Source: Macrocystis pyrifera (Eukaryota; Sar; Phaeophyceae; Laminariales; Laminariaceae). From it: a stretch of DNA of 64,000 nt. Positions 27,331 through 39,605 of this stretch are shown piece after piece (within the stretch, counting starts at the first letter, position 1; each line of letters begins with the position of its first letter). The DNA lies in NCBI GenBank assembly GCA_031763025.1, contig JASSKH010000006.1, positions 1,647,048 to 1,711,047 of the forward strand, read 5' to 3'. Both the position numbers and the translations under genes were made by a program. The notes beneath the pieces are model-generated. The model did not search any database. It saw only the letters and a program-made list of their open reading frames with translations, and was not told the origin of the DNA.

Positions 27331-28149
27331 GTACGAGTATTTATTGCGCCTGGTGTGGGTATTTTCACATACTTCATCATCTTCTCCTATAACATTTACG
27401 AGCGGTTTGTACGCACCAGCCCCGTCCCAGAGTTTCAACCGTGGCTCCATGTGTTCGCACCGTCGACCGACCAACTGACCTCGCGTTTTAAAACTTGGTA
27501 TTCGCCATCAACAAGGGCAGTAGTAGTACAGTAGATAAATAAACGTTCAGTAGTATGTACTGTTCACGTAACGGTATTAGCTACAGCAGGAATGAAATAA
27601 CGACTGCGTGAGACATCTTTTTCACGCCACGCGAGAAGTAATATTTTCCCGCCCTGTCCTGTATGCCCGCCCCCCGTTACAACGGTCAGTAACACCGCGC
27701 CAGAGGTCGACGGGGCTGCTGGTCCGTACTATCTTGACGTGGACGCTGATCCCATATCAACAAGGTAACGCTCAAGCACTTGTAATCGCGCGCTTTTGGG
27801 GGGACAAGTAGCTTGGGTTTCAGGCAGGATAAGGGTGTCTGTGGTCGTGTTAGGCGATGCACTACTCGATACGGAGATGTGCGTGTTGTTCGACAACAGC
27901 CGAGTTTCGAAACCTGTGGTACCGCCCTCCGTTGTTTGTCGTACTTTTTTGTAGTTTCAGTTGCTGTATGCACCTCACGTTTCAGCAGTTGTGCGCTTTT
28001 GAGACCATGTGCAATATCGTGATTTTTATTTTGTTTTCGGCGTCTATTGGCGTTTACAAAGCAAGCGACTAATTTTAGGTTTTGTCTACTTCTGCCCACA
28101 GGTCTAGTCCCAGGGCCGGCTGTGGCCCACCAAAGATGGGGCGGCACTC

Positions 28150-29200
28150 TCAATGAGCTCGGAGATGGTGCCGGGTTGTATAACGCGTGGTCGTTCGTCG
28201 GAACCGAGTGACTCTCGCCTGCCTTTGAGCTGGAGCAGCCGCCAAAGAAGCCAAATCGGAAGCAGAGGACGGCTGGTTGTGTTCGATGGCTCTGCAGTGA
28301 TGAAGGCCCGTCGTCTACCCGCGTGTGCTCCGCTTGCAAGGGACTTCCTACCCTGACGGCCAAGGGTCCTCGCTGGGCTCACTTCAGGTCAGACGATCAC
28401 ACGGGCGACATGGCTATAGCTTGGGACGAGTGGTGCTTGTCTTGGAAGCCGGAAGCGATGTACACCGACGTGAAACAAAGTTTCGAGCCCACGTGGAAAG
28501 ACTGCTGCATTTGCACCAGGGGGGCGTGCTTCTTCATGCAGCCGCAGAGGTGGCGGGCGCCGGACCCAGAAGAGACGAACAGGTGGACGTGTGCGGTGTG
28601 TGAAACGACCAGCAGCGGTGCATGGAAGCATCCGTGTGTAAACTTGCGACTGTTCGCCCGGTATTTCACGTCGCTCCACGCCACGTGCAGCCGCCTATTC
28701 GACACGGGCGGTACGTTGGAGGCAGATAGTCTGTTGTGCGGCAGCTATTTTGGCGATGGATACAGGAACGCGCCAAAGCGTTTCAAGAGAGACTAGTCAA
28801 CGATCGTTGGATACGTGAACTCCATCGAGTTAGACGGCAACCCCCCGGCAAAAGACACACTCGAGTTTGCAGTGTAGGATGCAATGCTCTATTGCTTGAC
28901 GAGGCTGAAGGACGGCGAGCTTGCTCACTTGGCGGACGCGGTCGACGCCACGCGAGGCGCGCGGCAAAGGGTGGGCTTGAAAGGTACGAAGGAGGAATCA
29001 CTGAGGGCAAAGTTGCTTGGCATGTTCAGAGGTCTGGCACAGAGCGTCGTAGGTGTGCATCACCATTAGTTTTGACGGCAACGAAGTTGAAGGCAGGGAC
29101 AAGCCGTTACCTCATGCCCCCAGTGTTAGCACCACTGTACGTCGCAAAGCTACACCGAGCCCTTTTCAGGGTGGAGAAGGAAGCAGAAACCCGACGTTCG
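28150..29200 (+). pseudogene. Cysteine-rich decayed or multi-exon ORF, unidentified
   Basis: From about 28230 to 28796 a + strand frame reads like protein, with Cys pairs (VCSACKG near 28325, CCICTRGAC near 28505, WTCAVCETT near 28585) and Trp-rich spacing (WDEWCLSWK, FEPTWK). This suggests a metal-binding protein or a transposon-encoded product. Coding-like text continues in other frames: a RWIQERAKAFQERLVNDRW stretch near 28760, LKDGELAHLADAVDATRGAR near 28910, and SFDGNEVEGRDKPLPHAP near 29075. The shifts may mean decay or unrecognised introns. I cannot name a family. Confidence 0.3.
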
Positions 29201-29479
29201 ACGGGAGGGTGTGTGGATGGGGATACCCCAGCAGGCATCGATGGAGAAGATGGTGGGTGGTCCAAACGTGTAGGCGAAAACAGGCGACTTGCAAACGCCA
29301 TGAGCTCCATGAATGCTCCAGTAAAACGACCTGGACGCCGCATACATGCATGCACGTACGTACGTACAGTAGGTACGCACATCTTTGAATCAGGATGTGT
29401 ATGTACGAAAACGAGAGCATGGTACGAGCCAGCAGCACCGCACGGTGATGCACTGCGCTGGTGCTGCGTGGTGAACTGA

Positions 29480-30980
29480 GCTGATCTGAGTGTGATTCGA
29501 TGTGGTACTTCCTACTTCGTATGATACCTACTGTAGTACCAGTATGTAGCTGCTGAGCTGGGCTAAGCTGGATGTGATTTGTGCCTTCCTTCTTATTACG
29601 TATGGCTTGAAGTGAGTAAGTGTCGTCTGTGGAGAGTACGTATATATCTCGCTCAGTTTTGACTGCTTTTCGATTGAGATTCGAGTTCGAAAATCCTATT
29701 CTATAATAGTTTTCCTACTTTGTTTTTCATTTTGTTTTCGGACTTTTCATGTTGAATTTAGTGTTGAAGTGGCTATTTCGCTCAGTTTTGACCGTGTTTC
29801 GATTCTGACTCGATCCTAGTTGTTTTTTCGACTCTTGGAAAAATCTTAGAATTATTGTGGGATGTTTTTTTTGTTGTACTCATAGTGAGCGAGCTAAGCT
29901 TTGAGCTGAGCTGAGCTGCGTGTAATTTTCGAAATAACTGAAGGGAAAAAATAGTAACGCGAGGAAAGCAGAAAACAGGGAAAGTGAAGGTCACCAAGAA
30001 CGTACAAACCGTAGAAGGGCGATTTTGTTCGTGTTGGACTCTCTGAGAGGGCAGCAGGTCACATCATATTCACGAGAAAAATGCATAAACCCAACTGTAG
30101 GAAGGATAGCACGTAGAACATCAAGCTGCTCGAGAGGATCAGGAGGGGGGCAGATGTGGCTGTTTATGCCGTCGACATTTTCGCGCGTTTGCCAGGGGGC
30201 ATGAAATGACAGAGGGGGCATAGAAAGACCACCATAATCACTTTTGGCAGCAGCACGAGATTGGGAGGTGTATTAACTGCTGTGCACCCAACGAGCTTTC
30301 CCGCGACTTTTGAGCATCCGAAGGAGACGAACGCAAAATGAAAATTCAGTGGGGAGTGCGAGTTGTATGCGCCCGAGACAAGTATATCAGGTGGGCTGCA
30401 ATTCTGGCCCCACAGTAGTGATGGTGCTTGTTGAGTGCAGGCGGTCTGAAGAATACTGTTCAGATCAAACCTTGTGGCGTACGATGCGTGCAGCATGTGC
30501 ATTGTTTAATATTCTTTCAGGAATACATTCTGCCACGACTTGCGGGCGACGTTTTTACTCCGTTGGTACTACGAAGATGGTGAATTCCTGTGTTGGGCTT
30601 TCTCTCAATCAAGGTTTGGTTCCGCGTGTGTTGATTATTCCGCAAGAATTGCAGCATGCCGTCCTTACAAACTGCATCCGACACTGACGGCCGATGCACA
30701 GCTTCTCAGGACAGAGTGCGCTTGAGCTATATATGAAGAGTTTTTTTATTTTGTATGTTGAGGGGGCTGCAGGAGCAGCGAGCGACGAAGACTGCTTCTG
30801 CGTGTTGCCGCCAAGGAGGATTCACAAGCGTAATGAAAATATGTTTTGTTTGAAACTACTCGATTTTTTCAATCTACACGTGCCAGGTGCAAGAGAAGGT
30901 ACGATGCGCACATTTGTGAATGGGGTGATGATTTCCATCGGTGCACGTTCTTCCACCCACGCGTACTTATTTTTTATTTC
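29480..30980. other. No gene recognised
   Basis: AT-richer sequence with GAGCTGAGCTG-like and TTCGATT-rich short repeats near 29530-29920. Frames are short and overlap on both strands. Confidence 0.45.
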
Positions 30981-30986
30981 TTGACT

Positions 30987-32025
30987 TCACCCGGCCGGGC
31001 CAGCCGCCAACTCATGGAACGTGCTCGTGGCCTTACCACAGGCAAACTGATCCGGTCGCTGCAGACAAACATCGTCTGACCTATTCCCTAGGTTTACCTG
31101 AAGGAGGTGTATAGCGGAAATTCGAGACTTTTCTGTATGTCCACCCTCAAAAGGAAACTCCAATCCTCGCGAAATCTGGTCCCAAACGGCCCCCGACGTT
31201 GATGTGTATTCTGCGAGAATCGATCGCGGACACGCACAAGCAGTCTGGGCCAACTTTCATAAGAGAGCCTGGCGCCAGAGGTCCAAGTGGTCAGCAACCA
31301 TCACCCGGTGGTCGACCGGGCGATCGGCACGTGGCCCATACGAGACCACGTCAAAATGTCTGACGGCACGAAGCTGAACTGCCACCACCGCCGAACCGTT
31401 GACGCTTTCATCCACAAACGACTGAATATCCGCGGCCGACTCGCCGAGGTCCGGGGGCAAACGTGTCGTCAGTTAGCTGTGATTTCTGGACGTGACGCTC
31501 CCTCACGTCCCCGCTGTCCCGCACAGAAGGCTCACGGTCCGAAACGTTGTCTATGAATTACTGTAGAAGGACGTCGACGTGGGAGGTCTTGGATGCGCCG
31601 CCGGTGACGGCGTCCCCAAGACCAACAACTGACAGAAGCACGTTGTCCAGTGTTGATTTGACGCCGAGGATCTCCGTATTTATTCGGGAAAACTCGGAGC
31701 CCACCTGGTTCTGCCAATGCAGAACGTCAGCCGTCCATACCCCCCCCCCGAGGCTGCCGGCATAGATGGAGGACCAGCTGCAGCAGCGGTAGCAGCAACA
31801 GCAGCAGCAGCGTTGGCCTGGCGAGCGGCCGCAGCAGCGTCGGTGGCCTGGCGAGCCTCGGCCTCGCCCAGCACGGCGTGCGTCGACCTCCACATGCACA
31901 GCAGTTACAGCAGCATGAGCATTCGCCTCAGCTTGTGTCTGCGCAGCAAATAACGCAGCCTGCACCTCTCGCACAGCAGTAGCCGCGTTAGCCACGGCCT
32001 CCGGCGACTTGCTCTTGTCGGACAT
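30987..32025 (-). pseudogene. Possible decayed gene on - strand, Ala-rich N-terminus
   Basis: A frame starts MSDKSKSPEAVANAATAVRE at 32025, then shifts in an Ala-rich stretch (31700-31890). It resumes as LHWQNQVGSEFSRINTEILG...VKSTLDNVLLSVVGLG to 31558. Farther on, coding-like segments in the same orientation include DLGESAADIQSFVDESVNG near 31440, DRPVDHRVMVADHLDLWRQ near 31310 and SGAVWDQISRGLEFPFEG near 31180. Two compensating frame changes around the repetitive part and stops between the pieces suggest a pseudogene or a gene with introns. No domain is recognised; a mobile-element origin is possible. Confidence 0.35.
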
Positions 32026-32029
32026 CCTG

Positions 32030-33480
32030 AACTCAAACTAATTTGTATCACACCTTTGGATCTGTAGCTTTGCCTCTGCTTCACTGCGCTGTTACGTGTA
32101 GGTTGTGGCTACGTACCAGACAAGGTGTGTGTACCAAGGGCTACGATTCATGCTACCGTGAATCACTGCATTCATCTGATTGGCTAAAATTCTTACGTAC
32201 GTACAAAACTCACGTTCTCTCATTCTTCCGAGAATACGTTGTTTCACGACAAAATCTCACGAATCGTGATGTGGTTTGCTCGTTAGGAACGGCCCTAAGC
32301 AACGTATTCGTGGCTTTCTCTTGCGTCACCCTGTGACAACCTAAACCATACCGCACCTCTCTTGTGCAGCTTGGGTTTGGATATTTTCATACCACCTGTT
32401 GTACTTCGAGATAATACGAGTACATACCTGACAACACCTTATTTATTATTGTCTTCTTTCGTCTAATCGTTACGTACCACTCCGAAGGAAAATATTTACG
32501 AGTATGTATAATTGTGACGGTGGTAGTCCAAGGATCCGAGGGGTTTCCAGAAATGGACACGGCATGTACGCAAAGGGGATAGTGCGAATTGAACCCGGAG
32601 ACTGTGGACATGTGAGTGGGAGACGGTCACAACCCTTCTCGACCTCGTTGAGCTTCTTTTGGCTCGTCCGGTTGGCGGCAGTGGTCCCCTACACCAGCAA
32701 AGTACCGACTAAAGCGACTAGGAGATGGCTCAAGCGTACGTCCCGTAGGCCGTGTGGAACAACTGGAATGTAGGTGGCAGTCTTTGCGACGAACTGAAAG
32801 GGTTTGGGCGTGTGAACGAAGGCCAGACCCATGGTCCTGTGTGTTCTGAGAACGAAATAGTACATGGTGGATTAGAGTGTGAGCCCATCTGAGCAACCCT
32901 TCGAGGGGCACAAGCTATATCGGCCAGAGAACCCGGCGATGCTACGCCATTATGCATGACACGCGCACCGTTCGACTCTGTGACATGGTCTCCAAGCTGG
33001 TAGCATAGTACGTGCCTGCAAACGACCTTGGAGCGCCAAAAGAGAACCCTTTGTGCAGGCTTTCTAATAATATTGGATGTTGCCCCGCGCTGGTTGATGT
33101 TGCTCCTGCTGGTCGACGTTTCTCCCTGAGGTGTGAGGGGGGTTCTTGGAGGCTTTCCGTTTTTTTTTTTTTTTTCCGTCCTGGCTAGACTCATATTAGG
33201 TACCAGGTATCTTTCAATACAGCACAGGGCCGTCTCGCGGATAATCAGCGACACCACCAAGAACACACTCATGAACGAGACATGGTAGAGGGCTTAATCG
33301 GCCATAGCTGCCTCCGGCATGCGGCGGGCTTACTCTCCGTCCGCGTGTCGCTCGGCGCCGTGGCTCCCGAGTTTTCACAGAAGATATGACAGCCCAATTC
33401 CGACAGAGGGTGGCCACCGCAGAGGCGATAACCAGCCCAAAACCCGTAGTCGGTGCTGTGAGAGGCGTAGCACGAGCAAA
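32030..33480. other. No gene recognised
   Basis: A - strand stretch at 32760-33060 has moderately protein-like text (for example VLFWRSKVVCRHVLCYQLGD) but no family I recognise. A 21-T run lies near 33156-33176. Confidence 0.35.
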
Positions 33481-33484
33481 CGAG

Positions 33485-34133
33485 GGCTGAGTTCACCCCC
33501 CTCTCGAGGGGGCTGCGCGGTAGGAGTCGTTCAGCAGAGTCCGAGCTCTAAGAGATTCGGTATGCACGAATGCAGTAGTCTCACGTCACCTCACATGCGT
33601 TCGACGGGATTCTGTTCTACGGATTTATCTTGCAGCCCGTGTATCGCATCATATTTCTGCGGCGTGTTTTGGCACCAAACCCTCTATGCGTGATTCACAG
33701 GGGGGCGAGGTCGCTCTTGGTTGCATTTATTGAATTCCAGACTAACACGCCTATAGACGCGGAGAGTAACCACAGCGTAAACAGCGATAGTGAACCCTAG
33801 CTTTGAGCAAAGACTTTGACGGCACGTGCGGCGGGCAGGTCGTGTCTGAGTCCGTCGTTCAGGGGAACCTTCGTTAGGTCATTATCGGTTCGGACCACAG
33901 TCCCCAAGCGAGACCGCGGGCAGACACCGCGTGGGTCTTGCGGCTGCACGCCATGGGAGCTTTAGTGTGGGTAAATGAGAGCTGACCCCGTCCCCCCTCG
34001 AGGGGTGGTGGATTTCGCCTCGTTTAGCAAAGCCCGGGCTCCTTGAGCTTCGGTATGCGTGAGTGTAGCAGCCCCGCACACTCCTCTCATGTGTTCAACG
34101 CAGGTCTGTTTAGTGGATGGATGTGTCTTGCAG
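33485..34133 (+). repeat. Direct imperfect repeat of ~150 bp (33485-33635 and 33977-34133)
   Basis: Shared landmarks in order: a CCCTCTCGAGGGG/CCCTCGAGGGG palindrome, CGTT(C/T)AGCA(G/A)AG, the CTTCGGTATGC/ATTCGGTATGC block, CTCA(C/T)(G/A)TG(C/T)GTT and TGTCTTGCAG/TATCTTGCAG. The spacing is about 495 bp. Confidence 0.55.
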
Positions 34134-34139
34134 TCTACC

Positions 34140-34900
34140 GCGGCACATAGGTTCTCTATAGTGCACAGTGCCAACCCCTCGTCCGAGTTGAGCTTTGCAA
34201 ACTCAGGCGAGGGAGTGGGGCTAGTCGCGACGCCCCGCCAGACGAAAAATCATGTCTCCCTCACAGATCACACTAAATAACATATTGGGTATAAAACATA
34301 AGGGGAATATAACACCCGAGCAGTGAACCCCACGCTCTTTCATACACAGGCACCGTAATAAATACAACATCAATTTATGCAACGAAATACCTGGTACGCT
34401 AGCTAGCAACAACCCGAGGCAATCGTCGCGCACGAGGGATGGGACCAGCCCTTTTCGGATGGCAACGGGAGACAGCTGGAGGGGGGCAGGTAGGTGACAG
34501 GGATCGGTGAAAGGCCGTTGCACCGTTTGCTTGCCAGAGGGCCCGGAGAGGAAAGCACGGGGACGATGAAAGACGACTAAGGTACGTTGCTAACGGCACA
34601 ACCTACCACACGATCGTCGCTAGATCCGCCAAAACACGCTACATATTTCGTATCCATGTTTGACGCTCACTCGTATTCTGAATGGCTTGTAGTCGTACAG
34701 GAATCTGCAACATGCAAGATACCTTATCCTAGTGAGTAGGTATCATACTGCTGCAAGTACGGGTTGCTGTGGCTTGCTCGTTTTTGTGCTTTGAGTTTGA
34801 GTACCATGCAGATAGGCAGACAATTTTGCTCGGGGTTCGTCCGTGTACGCATCGACTGTGCAGCACTAGTACTAACAGGCTCGGCGTGCTTTGTCCACTT
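34140..34900. other. No gene recognised
   Basis: Short overlapping frames on both strands. I see no repeats or motifs to report. Confidence 0.4.
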
Positions 34901-34909
34901 TCGTTGTGA

Positions 34910-35480
34910 GTACTCGTTAGCCGCTTGTGCGGTCTAGTCTTTCACTTATCCTAGACATTTGCCGGCATGCTGCGCAATTTTGCTACAACGTTCAGTGTTG
35001 CACTTTTCCTCTAACGAATGCCGGCATGATGCACGAAATTCCAACACTGACTACATAGTGATGCATTGGTAATAAAATGTACCGGTAGGCTATACGAACA
35101 TTCATTAATGTACTCACGCATAGAAAAAATGTTAGCCGCGTGTTCGATCTAGTTGTTCACTTTTCTTTACGAGGTACCGGTATGCTGCGCGATTGTTCAA
35201 CAACGTCCAGTGTTGTACGTTTCTCTGACCTACACCGGCATACTGCACAAAATTTCGATTACGTAGAGTTGCACTGCTTCAATTGTACTTGCATGCTGTA
35301 CAAACAGTCAACTGCGCACCGGCGTGCTGCATCAGTTTTTAACAATGTCCAGTATTGCCCGTTCCCAGTGTAGCGGAAAAATTACCACAACGTATCGACA
35401 TTCTGTTCCGAAATTAAACAACGTACCAGCACGCTGCAGGCATTTCCACCAGTACCCAGCATTGCCCGTTCACAGTTGTA
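34910..35480 (+). repeat. Degenerate minisatellite, core CCGGCATGCTGC plus CAACGTCCAGTGTTG
   Basis: Seven or eight irregular units of 50-90 bp share (A/T)(C/G)CCGGCATGCTGCGCAATTT and ACAACGTCCAGTGTTGCACG variants, for example near 34960, 35015, 35176, 35228, 35322 and 35427. Confidence 0.55.
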
Positions 35481-35489
35481 TCTTGTGCG

Positions 35490-36790
35490 CTGTGCCTCCC
35501 TACTTGGGGCCACGGCTTGGAACCATGGCAGCCACGTTTGCGATACAGTGTTGCCTCACCCCCACCGGAACTGCCAAATGCGCGGCAATAATATTGGTCC
35601 CCTGTAGCGCGCGATGTTTTTTATAGTATTTTCCACATGGTACCTTCATGATGTGCAAATTATGCCAGATGTACCGACTCTTACTTAGTTTTTGATATTG
35701 GTATTATGCTCCCGTGCTCATGGGGGCTGATTGACTCCGGTTTAGGGGTAGGGTTACAGGGTCGAGAAATTCGTATTAATAGTTGATCGAGACATGATTA
35801 TGGTAGGTATCCTATTCAAATACGTAGGTAGTTTACAACCGGTACAGGGTATTCGTGCTCTCCCTTTCGTAGGTTGGGCACAAAGGGGCAAGGTGAGTAT
35901 GGCTAGATTAGCGAGATCAAGAACATGCAGGCGGGACAGCCGAGCGGTGGGCTGTATTCTGATTCAAGCGATAGCAACACGAGTTTTCATGAAAAAGATC
36001 GCCTAACTTTTAATCGAGTCGACCGCCGAGTAAAGTTATCATGAGGGTCACGATCACGCCGCACGGCACCGAAACATGCTCGCAGAAACCACGCACGCCG
36101 AGACCGCGCCCGCCCCCTGCATCGTTGTTGCATGGATCCGTTGTTGACAGCACCCCCCAGACTGACCGCGGCGCCGTTTCCTGCAGACACCTGGGGAAGA
36201 GGGCTTGACTGACAGGCCGCTGGGAACCCTCGCGTTTCACGAAAGGCTTGCCGCGGTAGGGGTGGTCACGCCGGTGATGGTGCTTTGGTGATCGGCACGC
36301 GCGTTCGCGCCGTCCGTGCGGCTTCGTTCGATCCCGACCAAGTGGTTTGAGCGGTGCGGGCACCTCGGGCTGCCCCGGCCCCTCCTTACCGCACGGTGTC
36401 GGCGCGGTCGCCGTTGACGGCGTGGCTGGGCAGCGTCGAAGAGGAAGCGGCGCTACAGAGAAGCAGGCCTCGTCGGCGGTGGGCGCCAACGGGTCGTCGT
36501 ATGACCACGACAGTACCAGGAGGTAGCTCGGGTCGACCCCCCACGAGAGGGTCAAGGGTTGCCGCCTAGCGAGCAGTCTCCGTGACGAGCGGTGGTGGAG
36601 CAGGCTATCGGCGCATTGCGAGAGGTGCCGGGCTTGGCGAGACGGCACAAGGAAAACCCGGTCCTCGGTAATGTTAGAGAAACACTTGGGGCCAAGTAGA
36701 GACGAAGGAGGGAGAGCCGATGGGCGAAAAAGAGGTGGTGAGGTATCTCCTCGACGATCAGGACTTCGTATGGTACTAGGTAGCGCAGGG
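35490..36790. other. GC-rich stretch upstream of the integrase remnant, no clear gene
   Basis: A long - strand frame (36010-36933) is Arg/Pro/Ser-rich and antisense to the degenerate integrase. I take it as an open-frame by-product of GC-rich sequence. The + strand could hold eroded pol sequence of the same retroelement, but I cannot recognise RT or RNase H motifs. Confidence 0.4.
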
Positions 36791-36799
36791 CGGAATCCT

Positions 36800-38408
36800 A
36801 GAAAGGCGCACGTCGGTCTTAGGCGTTCCAGGCGTTTTGGTACCCGACTTGCTCGCGTTAGTACACTGCCACGACGGACAGCTAGGGGTCGGGAGGACGC
36901 GTTCATTACCGTGAGACCGCTTCCATTGGCCAAGAATGGCCAGGGATGTGTAGGGACGCGGGGGAGTTCGTCTTGGCAGCGTCGGTGCCGGCGTAAGAAG
37001 CGAACGCGTAGCCAGCGGCCAGGTACCTAGTGCCGTGGGAAGCTTTGGAAGTAAACTTTCTGAGGATCCCCAACACGCCCGAGACAGGTACCGACTACGT
37101 GTTGCTGTCGTTGGACAGAGCATCTCGGTTCGTGTTCGCGTACCTCCTCCCCTCGAAGAAAGACCAAGGGATCACACGCCTTCTCGTGGACCTGTGTCTA
37201 ACGTTCGGAGTGCCCTCGTTCATCCGTGCCGACGGAGGAGGCGAGTTCACTGTCACCGTAATGGAGAATATCTGCCGTTGGCTTTATGTACAGATCGATT
37301 TCGGCCCTGCCGGTCACAGGGTAGTTTTGAGCGAGCAGTGGCGAGGATAGTCGATGTGCTGTGCGGGCTGTGTAAGGCATGACCCACATGCTGGAACGAG
37401 TACGTAGCTCTGGTATGCTGGATCAAACGTACCATGCCAGAACCCTCCCTGCGTTCAGCAATGACGCCCTTCCAGCTCTCTTGTTTGGCCGCAGCCCGCT
37501 TACGTCCCTCGACATGCTAGTGCCTCAGATGGATTACACGGTGGCCACGGGAGGCTTCGAAAACTTTATCGAAGAGCGCCGGCAGAACCTACGAGGGATC
37601 CGGGAGGCACTCGAGAGGATACACGATGTTAGAGAGAAGGCGCGACAAGGCCGCAACGTATCGATTCAGCGGCCGTCGGCGGGCACCCGGGTTGTGACGG
37701 GTGACTTCATCCTCGCGAGGCAGAACGACAGCTCGCTCCACCGGCACGGTATGGGGCCTAAACTGGTCCAGGAGAAGTATACTGGTCCGTTGATGGTGGT
37801 GGAGGTGGTGATTAAGGGCCTGAACTTCGTCATCGAGATGGAGGGCGCAGCGACGTGCTCCAGGACGGTCTCCGCCGCATCGCTGAAGCCATTCTACACG
37901 AGGCCTTCCGATCTTGGGCACACCGTGGGGGGTGAGCTCGCGCAGATGGCGTGGGGAGCGGACCTAGGGCTCGGAGGACACTCGACTACAGCAGCACCAA
38001 TGTACACGCTACTTGACAGGAAGCGGGTGGTCAGCGCTACCGGGGTCGCGAGATGGGAGTACCGCGGCGGGTACGTCGACGGGGAGGCGTCGGGATTGGT
38101 TCTCGGAGGCGGCGTCACTGGACAGCTTCACTTCGCTGCAGTTGGACACGTTTCACGCGTTGTGGAATTTGTACGATCCGAGCAGCGAGTGAAGCTGCCC
38201 CGCAGCCCGAGACGAGGGTGCGAGAAGACACCCCGCGCTGAGAAGAAAGGAGGCGCTGAGAAGGTTCGCGATCGGCTCCAAAGTCATAACCGGTCGAGGG
38301 TGGAAAGGGGCCCGCGGGGCGGCCCGGGCAGGTCAACGAGTTTTGCTCGCCGTACTGGCGCCTCCGCTTCGCCGACAACTAGTGCGAAGAGCTGGCGGCA
38401 TCAGAAAT
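36800..38408 (+). pseudogene. Degenerate Ty3/Gypsy-type integrase and C-terminal region
   Basis: The order is: a zinc-finger half (ALVHCHDGQLGVGRT) near 36855; a core starting near 37040 (EVNFLRIPNTPETGTDYVLL, with N where the first catalytic Asp is expected); the second Asp in FIRADGGGEFT near 37235; and the catalytic Glu segment (SFERAVARIVD) only in another frame near 37335. Then an uninterrupted frame 37379-38408 carries LPALLFGRSPL near 37475, a FIEERRQNL coiled segment, KYTGPLMVVEVV, SLKPFYTR, and a C-terminal LLDRKRV...ARWEYRGGYVDG motif near 38010. A shifted LDTFHALWNLYD segment lies near 38150. Frameshifts and the lost Asp mark it as inactive. It is a different lineage from the element at 44745. 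Confidence 0.75.
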
Positions 38409-38409
38409 G

Positions 38410-39255
38410 AGGGGATGCTTACATGTATTGTATCTGATCGTCTACTGTTGCTCCCATGGCGTTCAGCATTGCATACCTAAATATTTATTAACATTTTTCA
38501 TGCTTAGTACGACCCCATTGTAATTAAACGGTCTGTCCTATCCTGCTTCCAGGTCTCGAGTATTACCCACCAGCCATCGTCCCGAACACTACGCACGTGC
38601 CACACAAGTGCCACAGGGGTATTCTTCACTCGTACTACAATTAGTAAGTATTTCGTATACATTACAAGAAGTATGAAATTTGTGTCGAACTTTCGATCGA
38701 TGGACTTCGTGCTCCAGATAAATAGAGCGGGGAAGAGACGGATAGACGGATTGAACTCACCCTGCGCTTTTGTTTTTCAGATGAGAACCGCAAGCAAGTG
38801 CGAGGAGCATTTACTACCAGTATGTTTGTCGGGGCGGGGGAGAAGGGGAACCGACTGGAAGGGAATGGCAACTAGAGCACATGCAAAGGAGCGGGCGGCT
38901 TGGGCTAAGGCGATGAGGCGGCCATGAATAACGGCAGCAGGATGGCACACGGAGACCCATGACCGGCGCGCACACCATCACGAGAGAAGAAGCGGTTATA
39001 ATTTTTTTTCCCCTTTTGTTTCTCACGAGGCAGTACTGCTGTACTGTAGTATGTACTTTCCATTTAAGTCGCTGGTCTTTGTAGTTGACGAGTTGCATAC
39101 CCTTCATAGGGAATGACCCCCCGCAGTTATCAGTGACGTGGTATCATAGCTGTGCTGAAATTTTGTGTCGGACAATCCGGGAAGAGATGGCTGTCGTTGA
39201 TATTCGTGTCGTGGTTTTAGGTTCGATTGCTCTTTTTTCACTGCATGTCCGCGAG
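38410..39255. other. No gene recognised
   Basis: AT-richer sequence without protein-like frames. It ends at the left arm of the inverted-repeat pair. Confidence 0.4.
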
Positions 39256-39259
39256 TTGT

Positions 39260-39605
39260 CACTCTGACAGCACCGCAGAGAGCAGGCGGGTTCCTCTCTG
39301 CGTTCACGACTACTGTGCGTATCGTACGGTGCAGACAGCACTCCAGACAGCAGCTATTAATAGCTGCTTTAGTCAGCAGCCACGAGTTGGTTAGTGGTGG
39401 GAACGGGGGGAACTCTATGTTGTAGTTGAGAGGATGTTCTCGCGGCCATGTTAGTTCAGTTTGCATATTGATTTCATCTTGTGTGCGTGTGCGGTGCGCC
39501 TTCTTCGTCTCGCGTATTATTGTTCGGATGTTCCTAGGGTTCCAGCACCTTTGCGTGACCACGGATTCTTTCGTTTGAGAGTTAGTGTGAAAACTACAAC
39601 ATCAG
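39260..39605 (-). repeat. Repeat family R, left arm (inverted relative to 41065)
   Basis: On the - strand: AATCCGTGGTCACGCAAAGG, TGCTGGAACC, CGAGACGAAGAAGGCGCAC, GATGAAATCAATATGCAAAC, CCACTAACCAACTCGTGGCT and CTGTCTGGAGTGCTGTCTGC, all in the same order as the right arm. Confidence 0.75.

Noticed and set aside
34910..35480. CRISPR-like array
   Set aside because: Units are degenerate, unequal and contiguous without constant repeats and unique spacers; the window is eukaryotic.
36010..36933. 307-codon - strand frame, Arg/Pro-rich
   Set aside because: Antisense to the degenerate integrase and GC-rich flank; no domain content.
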